Positions 1 to 4,922 of a stretch of 8,308 bases of DNA are shown in pieces (position 1 is the first letter of the stretch; every line of letters begins with the position of its first letter). The position numbers and the translations under genes are program-made. Source of the DNA: DATFKA01 sp042095835 (GTDB taxonomy: Bacteria > Bacteroidota > Bacteroidia > Chitinophagales > Saprospiraceae). The notes beneath the pieces are model-generated. The model was not told where the DNA came from. It worked only from the letters and a program-made list of their open reading frames with translations, and searched no databases. The stretch spans positions 1 to 8,308 of the forward strand of contig JBELML010000195.1 of NCBI GenBank assembly GCA_042095835.1, read 5' to 3'.

Positions 1-57
1 CGGCGACCTGCGCGGGCGCTATCTGGAACGCCTGGCCGGCCGCAAGGACCGGCTGCA
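1..57. other. GC-rich foreign segment at the left edge, probable chimeric junction
   Basis: The first ~57 bases are roughly 70% GC, while everything to the right is AT-rich. On the + strand, the frame starting at base 2 is open and uses GC-ending codons (GDLRGRYLERLAGRKDRLQ), which looks like a coding fragment from a high-GC genome. On the - strand the coupling-protein frame reads through it, but its product there (CSRSLRPARRSR) no longer resembles the family. The composition break and the loss of protein similarity coincide at about 55-60. A chimeric contig end is the simplest explanation; a real insertion boundary is possible. Confidence 0.6.
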
Positions 58-1131
58 AATCTTCTTATAAATCGCCTGAGCATAAACGCCCCCAATCATA
101 TATTCCTTGACAGGAAAATTAATAACTATGATCTTTCCGCTTAAATAAGTTTCTTCCGGTAGTACTTCTTTACTTAGACCTGAAGTGAAATGATCTCTTA
201 AGATCCCATCCATAAAGGGTTCTATCATTCCATAGAAAAACTCTTCTACTATCCCTCTGGTTTTTTCTGGAAGCCTAGGAAATATTTTAAGAAAATACTC
301 CATTACTCTTTGGTATCGTTCTTGCTCTCTAGAAGACTTGTCTTTGCGTTTGAAAGCAATATTCAAGCATTTTAATCCATAGTTTGAATTGACCCATTCA
401 TTAAGCCTGAGTATAGACTTTTGTTTTAATGCTATTGCTTCAGCTTCTTTTTGTGTGATCTTGGCGTTTGATCGAAGCTGATTGTATTCGTTTGCTTCCT
501 CTTTAGTAAAAGCATCAATTAATAGTTTACGAAGATTAAAGATGCTTACCTCTTCCTTAGCCAGAATAAGAAGTGTAATGGCATGTTTTATAAAACGTTC
601 TACGGCATCGTCCCAGAATTTTTCGTTATTCCCTCCTCCTCCGCTACCGGAAGAAAAGCTGTGTCCCATTTCATAGATATCTCTGACCAGTTTCGTTAAA
701 TTCATGGCATCACCCGCTCCTTTCCCAGGTCGCTGCACCTCATATTGCAATGGATTAAACTGATATTCTGAGCCTTCCTCAATAATAATAAGGTCCTTTT
801 CTCTACCCGTCATTTTTGCATATCGCTTCCATTGGTCTACTTCATTGATTTTCCCCGTAAGAACTACACCTCCAAAACCACTTTTCAGGTAGGTTAGAGC
901 AAAGGTTTGCCCACTTCCAGAAGACTTCCCAGAACCAATCCCACCCATTATTTGGATGCCTCTAACTCCATCTCTTAGTGTGAAATAATCTCTTCTCGTT
1001 CGCCCAATATTAAACCCTAGAAGAGGAGTGTCTAGCTCAGTGACTCTCCAAGAAAGATCAATTTTAGATGAAGTAATATTTGATTTAGCTTTGGTATTTT
1101 TTAACGGTGGTGATTGTCCTTTTGCATACAT
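19..1131 (-). CDS. VirD4/TraG-like type IV coupling protein (conjugative ATPase), 3'-truncated
   Basis: Coupling protein that would link the relaxase-DNA complex to a type IV secretion channel at the inner membrane, using ATP. The Walker A motif GGIGSGKS lies at residues 63-70. It is followed by family-like blocks: GGVVLTGKINEVDQW (~88-102), a Gly/Ser-rich loop running into FWDDAVERFIKHAITLL, and GKIIVINFPVKEY near the end. The Walker B DE motif that should follow is absent, because native sequence stops near base 58; the last ~13 residues come from the GC-rich edge. No N-terminal membrane helices precede Walker A, so this is either a soluble coupling protein or one that has lost its 5' end. 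Upstream of the ATG the same frame stays open to a TAA at 1204-1206, with protein-like content but no ATG. The family call is firm; the integrity of both ends is not. Confidence 0.85.
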   Translation of the reverse strand: MYAKGQSPPLKNTKAKSNITSSKIDLSWRVTELDTPLLGFNIGRTRRDYFTLRDGVRGIQIMGGIGSGKSSGSGQTFALTYLKSGFGGVVLTGKINEVDQWKRYAKMTGREKDLIIIEEGSEYQFNPLQYEVQRPGKGAGDAMNLTKLVRDIYEMGHSFSSGSGGGGNNEKFWDDAVERFIKHAITLLILAKEEVSIFNLRKLLIDAFTKEEANEYNQLRSNAKITQKEAEAIALKQKSILRLNEWVNSNYGLKCLNIAFKRKDKSSREQERYQRVMEYFLKIFPRLPEKTRGIVEEFFYGMIEPFMDGILRDHFTSGLSKEVLPEETYLSGKIIVINFPVKEYMIGGVYAQAIYKKICSRSLRPARRSR

Positions 1132-1375
1132 ATCATTAATGATTTTTAAATTAGGTAATTGAAATTTATCGTTTAAGATAGGAGCATCATTTTGCCCTTT
1201 TATTTATTCTGTTTCTCCTTGTCCCAAAATATTTGCGTTTGATTCTTCTACTATCTTCAGCGTTTTGCCTCATAATTTTTTAGTTTAGACAATAGACTGG
1301 CTATCTTCCAAAGGGCATTTGGCTAGTCTACTGAGAAAGGTTTTTAAATAAACTGCCAAGAAAAGGCTTTAAAAA
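1132..1375 (-). other. Spacer with protein-like - strand fragments, possibly a decayed 5' coding region
   Basis: There is no intact gene in these 244 bases. On the - strand, the coupling-protein frame continues upstream of its ATG as GQNDAPILNDKFQLPNLKII, back to a TAA (1204-1206). Beyond that stop it resumes as KTLKIVEESNANILGQGETE, back to a TGA (1270-1272). A second - strand frame further upstream gives PNALWKIASLLSKLKNYEAK. This succession of plausible peptides broken by two stops and one frame change is what a decayed or error-containing 5' end would look like. The alternative is an ordinary spacer with chance open frames. Confidence 0.35.
1293..1330. repeat. Nested inverted repeat (hairpin)
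   Basis: The inner hairpin CCAAA-GGGCA-TTTGG spans 1308-1322, and outer arms TAGACT (1293-1298) and AGTCTA (1325-1330) enclose it. It lies 46 bases past the stop codon of the acidic-protein gene, so it could end that - strand transcript, although no clear run of T follows on that strand. A site recognised by a conjugation protein is the other option. The pairing is visible directly; the role is a guess. Confidence 0.4.
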
Positions 1376-2032
1376 TTAACTAGGTTCTATGTCTGGCCCA
1401 CTTTTTTTAGGAGGGCTATTGCTGAGATTCTGCCCCGGCTGATTATTGTTAGGGCCATCTGGTGCTTCTACTTCAACGCCAGGGAATTCGGATTGAAGAT
1501 CGATGGTATTTTGGTTGATTTGCTGGGTTTGTTTACCATCATCGTCGTCGTCTCCAGGAAACCCTTCATAAACTTCTTCTTCAGGAAATTCATCCAATTT
1601 GTCCCATTCATCCAATTCTTTATCTACTTCTTTTTCATTCGGATCTTTAAGCCATTGCAAGTCGGTATCTTCGGCAAGATCTCTTTCTAATTGGTCTACT
1701 CGCTCTGGAGTATCTTCAAACTCTTCCTTAATGAAACCTTTTACCCGCTGTTGAAAACCTGGTCTGATAACTTCGTTTTCTTTTTCATTTCGTTCATTTT
1801 TAAGGCTAGCTAGCTGTTCTTGGTAAATTCCATTTGATAATCGACCTTCGGGTCTTCTTCCATTAGCTTCAAAAGTATTAGAACTTAACCTCATACTCTT
1901 CTGCCCATAATCACTGTTAGCTTTGATGATCTCATTATTAGTTTTCCTTAGTTTTTCTAAGGTCATCTTACGTCCTTCTATGAGCTGGTCTTTTAAGATT
2001 TGATACTTCTCATGATACTCTTCGTCTTCCAT
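1376..2032 (-). CDS. Acidic coiled-coil/disordered protein of unknown function
   Basis: I do not recognise a family in this 218-residue protein. Residues 1-45 are charged and helical, probably a coiled coil. Residues 75-150 are rich in Glu, Asp and Lys. The C-terminus is disordered: an uninterrupted run of five Asp at 161-165, then Gln/Asn/Pro-rich sequence. There is no signal peptide or membrane helix. An ATG at 2171-2173 would give 265 residues, but that extension overlaps the divergent gene at 2087 and reads unlike the rest, so the ATG at 2030-2032 is preferred. It lies upstream of the coupling-protein gene on the same strand, with a 244-base gap. An accessory role in transfer is possible from position alone. 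Confidence 0.65.
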   Translation of the reverse strand: MEDEEYHEKYQILKDQLIEGRKMTLEKLRKTNNEIIKANSDYGQKSMRLSSNTFEANGRRPEGRLSNGIYQEQLASLKNERNEKENEVIRPGFQQRVKGFIKEEFEDTPERVDQLERDLAEDTDLQWLKDPNEKEVDKELDEWDKLDEFPEEEVYEGFPGDDDDDGKQTQQINQNTIDLQSEFPGVEVEAPDGPNNNQPGQNLSNSPPKKSGPDIEPS

Positions 2033-2043
2033 AATTTGATTTT

Positions 2044-2049
2044 TTGACA
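2044..2049 (+). promoter_or_regulatory. TTGACA hexamer in the 54-bp divergent intergenic region
   Basis: An exact TTGACA lies in the short spacer (2033-2086) between two divergent genes. Seventeen bases downstream stands TTAGTA, a poor -10, and no Bacteroidota-type TAnnTTTG is evident. The spacer must hold promoter signals for one or both genes, but this hexamer is only a weak candidate. Confidence 0.2.
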
Positions 2050-2071
2050 GTTTTGTGTAATGCTTGTTAGT

Positions 2072-2078
2072 AAGGAGG
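2072..2078 (+). promoter_or_regulatory. Strong Shine-Dalgarno (AAGGAGG) that fixes the start at 2087
   Basis: AAGGAGG lies 8 bases before the ATG at 2087-2089, near-ideal spacing. It rules in this start over the in-frame ATG at 2060, which has no such site and would add nine residues. The other genes in the window have AT-rich leaders without a comparable site, so this gene stands out. Confidence 0.7.
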
Positions 2079-2086
2079 AATATTTT

Positions 2087-2404
2087 ATGGACTACAGTAC
2101 TTATATATATCGCACTCCCGCTTATGCTAAGGAATCCATGAATAAGCCAGGGGCTTGTCCTGAATTCGCCCAAGAAGCAGCAAAAATCATCACTCGGTAC
2201 GTTAGAAAATATAAGCCTAGTATTCTTCCTTGCTCTTTGTCGGAATGTTACATCCGAGACCTACTCAGTTACGAAGACATGCTTAAGCGTAAGCTAGAAC
2301 CTGCAGTTAGAGATTATTGGATAAAAGTATACTTACTAATTCGAGAACAAGATGATGATTACGAGCGTGACGTACTTAAGCTTGATGATTATACCTTACA
2401 ATAA
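2087..2404 (+). CDS. Small hypothetical protein (105 aa)
   Basis: The family is not recognised. The product is a compact, probably mostly helical, soluble protein with three cysteines (in GACPEF, ILPCSL and SECYIR) and many Tyr, Arg and Asp residues. No signal peptide or membrane segment is seen. The start is set by the ribosome-binding site at 2072-2078. The gene is divergent from the acidic-protein gene, 54 bases apart, and its last 29 bases overlap the 3' end of the convergent acetyltransferase gene. The ribosome site, the plausible composition and the length argue that it is expressed. Independent cargo or a small regulator are both possible; nothing in the sequence decides. Confidence 0.6.
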   Translation: MDYSTYIYRTPAYAKESMNKPGACPEFAQEAAKIITRYVRKYKPSILPCSLSECYIRDLLSYEDMLKRKLEPAVRDYWIKVYLLIREQDDDYERDVLKLDDYTLQ

Positions 2405-2960
2405 ATTTTTCAATATTGAAAGGTTGATTCGTTTCTTGTCCTTGAACATGATGTATATATAACTTACAAGCAGCCTCCTCTTTGAAAAACCCATTATCTA
2501 TAAAAGCAAATTGCTTCCAGCCAGAGCGTTCTACCATTTTTTGAGAGGCCACATTTTTAGCCTTGATCCAGGCTATTACAATCCTTACTTCAGTACGTTT
2601 CAAGTACTTACAAGTATGCCCAAACAATAAGCTACCTATCCCTTTACCTAAGTACATTGGATCAATATAGACGCTTGTTTCTGTAATATTTTCAGACAAC
2701 AGTGGGTTATTGACTAAGGGTAGAATAGATTGCCACCCCACTACTTGCTGATTATCTGTTTGATAGGCCACAAAAAAGAACCCTTTAGCATTTTGGAATA
2801 AACCTCTAAATTCTTTTTTTAGATTATCGGATTCCTTTTTTTGAATCTGCTTACCAGTGGAAGCCGCTTGATTAATTTCCCATATTTTATAAATCCGATC
2901 AAAGTCTTGAGGCAAAGCAAGCCTAAGACCAAAAGGTATGTTTTCCATTTTAGTCACCAT
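2376..2960 (-). CDS. GNAT-family N-acetyltransferase
   Basis: Predicted cytoplasmic enzyme that transfers an acetyl group from acetyl-CoA to an amine of an unknown substrate. The 194 residues show the GNAT layout: an N-terminal LRLALPQDFDRIYKIW strand-helix (~12-27), a central sheet ending in the acetyl-CoA loop YLGKGIGSLL (103-112, fitting R/Q-x-x-G-x-G/A), and a motif-B-like segment NVASQKMVERSGWK (136-149). This pattern is common in phosphinothricin- and amino-acid-type acetyltransferases, but the substrate cannot be read from it. Two in-frame starts exist, at 2958-2960 and four codons later; both lack a clear ribosome site. The 3' end overlaps the convergent 105-residue gene by 29 bases. 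It may be cargo of the element, for example a detoxification or self-protection function, but that is inference. Confidence 0.88.
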   Translation of the reverse strand: MVTKMENIPFGLRLALPQDFDRIYKIWEINQAASTGKQIQKKESDNLKKEFRGLFQNAKGFFFVAYQTDNQQVVGWQSILPLVNNPLLSENITETSVYIDPMYLGKGIGSLLFGHTCKYLKRTEVRIVIAWIKAKNVASQKMVERSGWKQFAFIDNGFFKEEAACKLYIHHVQGQETNQPFNIEKFIVRYNHQA

Positions 2961-2978
2961 TTTGAAATGAAGAAATTG

Positions 2979-2990
2979 ATCTGATCAGAT
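2979..2990. repeat. 12-bp perfect palindrome ATCTGATCAGAT, operator-like
   Basis: This is an uninterrupted 12-base palindrome, 19 bases upstream of the acetyltransferase start and 87 bases before the divergent gene at 3077. Its place between divergent genes suits a dimeric regulator, perhaps one encoded nearby. A chance origin cannot be excluded. Confidence 0.4.
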
Positions 2991-3024
2991 ATATTGGCAA
3001 AATAGGACTTGAACCCTAAGAATT

Positions 3025-3074
3025 GCTTAAATGGTAACTATTTCTTAACTTATAGATAAAAGTTACCATTTAGC
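3025..3074. repeat. Long inverted repeat ending just before the start codon at 3077
   Basis: The left arm GCTTAAATGGTAACT (3025-3039) pairs with the right arm AGTTACCATTTAGC (3061-3074) apart from one unpaired T; the inner 11 bases match perfectly. The 21-base AT-rich loop contains the ACTTATA element seen upstream of the next gene too. The right arm stops two bases before the ATG. In RNA it would occlude translation start; in DNA the arms would flank a promoter core as paired operator sites. Confidence 0.55.
3048..3067 (+). repeat. Upstream element, copy 1
   Basis: ACTTATAGATAAAAGTTACC is the first of three similar elements (others at 3431-3450 and 4671-4690). It sits 29 bases before the start of the short paralogue and inside the inverted repeat at 3025-3074. 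TTATAG could serve as a -10. Confidence 0.4.
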
Positions 3075-3076
3075 TA

Positions 3077-3382
3077 ATGAGCAATAAAATCTACGATAGA
3101 GAGGAAAGAGTCCTATATGTTCGTAACAGAGAATTAGACAGAGCGGAATCTATTCTAAAGCCCCTAGAACCTGCTTATCAACTAAGTAGCCTTACCAAAG
3201 TTCGACAGGCAATTTTCTTTAGGATCAATAGTGAAAGATATGCAAGATTAAATAATAGCGAAGAAGCACTAGGTAACTTTAAAGCTTCCATGCAGATGAG
3301 CACCTTAGATAATTTAAATTATGAGAAGGATAAACTTGCAGAGTTAAAAAACACATATCATGTCCTTGAAAACGACACTTAA
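3077..3382 (+). CDS. Internally deleted paralogue of the downstream TPR-like protein (101 aa)
   Basis: This looks like a shrunken copy of the 394-residue protein encoded at 3474. Residues 1-12 (MSNKIYDREERV) match residues 1-12 of that protein (MSKKHPNRDEKV) at six positions, with several conservative changes. Residues 14-100 match its residues 298-386: 28 of the first 67 positions are identical without a gap, including IFFRIN-ERYA-LN. About 284 codons of the middle, with the putative DNA-binding region and most helical repeats, are missing, yet the frame is kept. What remains is a C-terminal pair or trio of helices. It may be a non-functional remnant, or a small protein that pairs with the large one and modulates it. 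No ribosome site is seen; the inverted repeat at 3025-3074 ends at the start. Confidence 0.6.
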   Translation: MSNKIYDREERVLYVRNRELDRAESILKPLEPAYQLSSLTKVRQAIFFRINSERYARLNNSEEALGNFKASMQMSTLDNLNYEKDKLAELKNTYHVLENDT

Positions 3383-3430
3383 CATAGAAACCGATCTTCA
3401 CCGCTAAACACTTAAGGAGTTTTAATAAAT

Positions 3431-3450
3431 ACTTATAAGAAACACTTCCG
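3431..3450 (+). repeat. Upstream element, copy 2
   Basis: ACTTATAAGAAACACTTCCG lies 43 bases before the start of the 394-residue gene. It matches copy 1 at its 5' half and copy 3 over TTATAAGAAA(A)CACT. It probably carries promoter or operator information for the gene that follows. Confidence 0.4.
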
Positions 3451-3473
3451 AAATAAATTTATGAATCAAAAGC

Positions 3474-4658
3474 ATGAGTAAAAAACACCCAAATAGAGAC
3501 GAAAAAGTTGATCATTTGAAAAAGCTCTTTAAACAGCTTTCTGATCACCGTGGTTCTAAAGGTGAAACCTTGAAACTTTTATCTAAAAAGACTGGAAGAC
3601 ATTTTGAGAAACACTTCATCAATAGGGTTCTAAATGATGAGATTACTTTTAAAGGCAGCTTACGTGAAGTTCTAGACGTCGCAATCGATTCAACAAAAAA
3701 CGTCCTCTATAAGTATGAAAACCAAACAAAGAGAAATCAGCCTAGTTTAATTCCTCGTACAAACAGGGAATGGAAAATTATAGCAAGCTATATTGAAGGA
3801 GATATTAACCAAGCCCAACTTAATTTTAATAAAGGTCATTATTATAATGGGTATCAAATTCTGGTGGGCCATTTCATGACCGTTGAGAAACCTACTTTTA
3901 TTTCCAAACATCCATATCTATATGGTTTATTCCACTTCCTAATCTGTAAAGCAAAACTAGCATTAGGGATAGGGAAAGAAAATAGGCTGCAATTCGAATT
4001 AGGTTTAAATAAGGCAATTGATGCCTTTAATGAGCACAAAGACTATGTTAAGCAACTGATCTGTTATGATATGCTAAGGGTTTACTATCGCCAAATTGGT
4101 CGAAATATGTTTGCGGTTAGAAAATTTAGAGTTGACAAAGATTTATTAGATAGCATTCGAATGAAGTCTAGTGAAAGGATGTTTTTCGAAATGCAAATTC
4201 AACACCAAAATGGCATTTCTAATCTTAGGTTAGCAGAAAAAAATAAAAACAACCAAGATTTCTATCAAGAATCTTTCCGCCTACTTGAAACAAGTAACTC
4301 CTTTTTTAAGCACCATCATGATGAAAATTGGTACAGACAGGCTGTTCTTCGTCAAGCTGAACTATACGTTAAGAGTAATCAGTTTAACAAAGCTGAACCG
4401 CTTTTAGGCTTGTATGAGGATGAGCTCGAAAGGTGTTATCTAACGGATTTACAACAAATCATATTCTTTAGAATTAATTGTGAAAGATATGCTAAATTGA
4501 ATCACCTAGACCCTGCGCTCAAAAACTATACAATTGCTGTACGTAGAAGTTTCAGGGACAATCTAGAGCATGAGCAATTAAATAGATTTATCAGACTCAA
4601 AAATGCTCACCCTCAGTTAAGAGATAATTTACCTACCACATTAAGCCTGCTTCTGTAA
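3474..4658 (+). CDS. TPR-like helical repeat protein with a possible N-terminal DNA-binding region
   Basis: This 394-residue protein is not matched to a named family by eye. Residues ~11-75 form a separate basic, helical segment (ETLKLLSKKTG, then FINRVLN, then LREVLDVAIDS) that reads like a divergent helix-turn-helix. Residues ~95-386 are helical, with recurring Tyr, Leu, Ala and Asn at TPR-like spacing; examples are ISNLRLAEK, QAELYVKSNQFNKAEPLL and RINCERYAKLNHLDPALKNY. HTH plus TPR is the layout of ligand- or peptide-sensing regulators of the RRNPP kind, but this is a resemblance of architecture only. The first and last parts are duplicated in the short gene just upstream, 91 bases away. 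There is no signal peptide or membrane helix. It may control itself, its neighbour or the transfer genes; a purely scaffolding TPR protein is the alternative. Confidence 0.6.
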   Translation: MSKKHPNRDEKVDHLKKLFKQLSDHRGSKGETLKLLSKKTGRHFEKHFINRVLNDEITFKGSLREVLDVAIDSTKNVLYKYENQTKRNQPSLIPRTNREWKIIASYIEGDINQAQLNFNKGHYYNGYQILVGHFMTVEKPTFISKHPYLYGLFHFLICKAKLALGIGKENRLQFELGLNKAIDAFNEHKDYVKQLICYDMLRVYYRQIGRNMFAVRKFRVDKDLLDSIRMKSSERMFFEMQIQHQNGISNLRLAEKNKNNQDFYQESFRLLETSNSFFKHHHDENWYRQAVLRQAELYVKSNQFNKAEPLLGLYEDELERCYLTDLQQIIFFRINCERYAKLNHLDPALKNYTIAVRRSFRDNLEHEQLNRFIRLKNAHPQLRDNLPTTLSLLL

Positions 4659-4670
4659 GTCATTTTTCAA

Positions 4671-4690
4671 GTTTATAAGAAAACACTGGA
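4671..4690 (+). repeat. Upstream element, copy 3 (no gene copy after it)
   Basis: GTTTATAAGAAAACACTGGA begins 13 bases after the stop of the 394-residue gene and matches copy 2 over TTATAAGAAA(A)CACT. No third paralogue follows, so it may be the relic of a lost copy. Confidence 0.35.
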
Positions 4691-4762
4691 AAACTCAAAG
4701 CCCCCTCCTCCCATCCATTGCACCTCCAATAAAAGGCCACTATTCTTGTCCTAAGTTCTGTT

Positions 4763-4775
4763 AGACGAGACGTCT
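4763..4775. repeat. AGACG-AGA-CGTCT inverted repeat upstream of the relaxase
   Basis: AGACGAGACGTCT can pair as AGACG/CGTCT around three bases, and it also contains the 8-base palindrome AGACGTCT. It lies 147 bases before the relaxase start. Origins of transfer often contain short inverted repeats near relaxase genes, and regulators of transfer genes use similar sites; neither role is shown. Confidence 0.3.
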
Positions 4776-4922
4776 GTTGTCATTTTTATTTTTTGATTTT
4801 TCCCGTGGTCCTTCTTTTGATCCGGTCTTTACTGGTCTTCTTTGGCCCACTTTCGTTTTTATTTCTTCCTGCGCTTCGCTCTTTCTGAACTTTTCTTTTT
4901 GCTTAATCTCTAATTCGATTTC

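Larger units (their letters stand above)
4659..4922. other. Spacer before the relaxase: palindrome, then a pyrimidine-rich tract
   Basis: This 264-base spacer holds no convincing + strand gene. Its left part carries a third copy of the TTATAAGAAA element. Its right part (4776-4922) is about 77% pyrimidine. On the - strand one frame is open from 4925 to a TAA at 4761-4763 and encodes 54 Lys/Glu/Arg-rich residues (EIELEIKQKEKFRKSEAQEE at its start), but it has no ATG and begins at a stop codon just inside the relaxase gene. It could be a gene remnant, or a by-product of the strand bias. Relaxase promoters and an origin of transfer could also lie here. Confidence 0.4.

Noticed and set aside
1188..1274. 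28-residue very basic - strand ORF (MRQNAEDSRRIKRKYFGTRR...)
   Set aside because: It is an alternative frame of the same spacer in which another frame reads more like protein; no ribosome site and no recognisable family.
2033..2173. 47-residue N-terminal extension of the acidic protein
   Set aside because: It overlaps the divergent gene with the strong ribosome site at 2087, and its hydrophobic composition is unlike the rest of the protein; it reads as the shadow of that gene.
2998..3090. A complete tRNA gene on the - strand
   Set aside because: Only the T-loop core fits; the T-stem mispairs at two positions, the acceptor strand is too short before CCA, and the rest of the region is taken by a long inverted repeat that does not fold as a cloverleaf.
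3461..3481. Mini-ORF of six residues (MNQKHE) overlapping the start of the 394-residue gene
   Set aside because: Too short to judge, no ribosome site, and easily explained by chance; a leader-peptide role would need conservation evidence.
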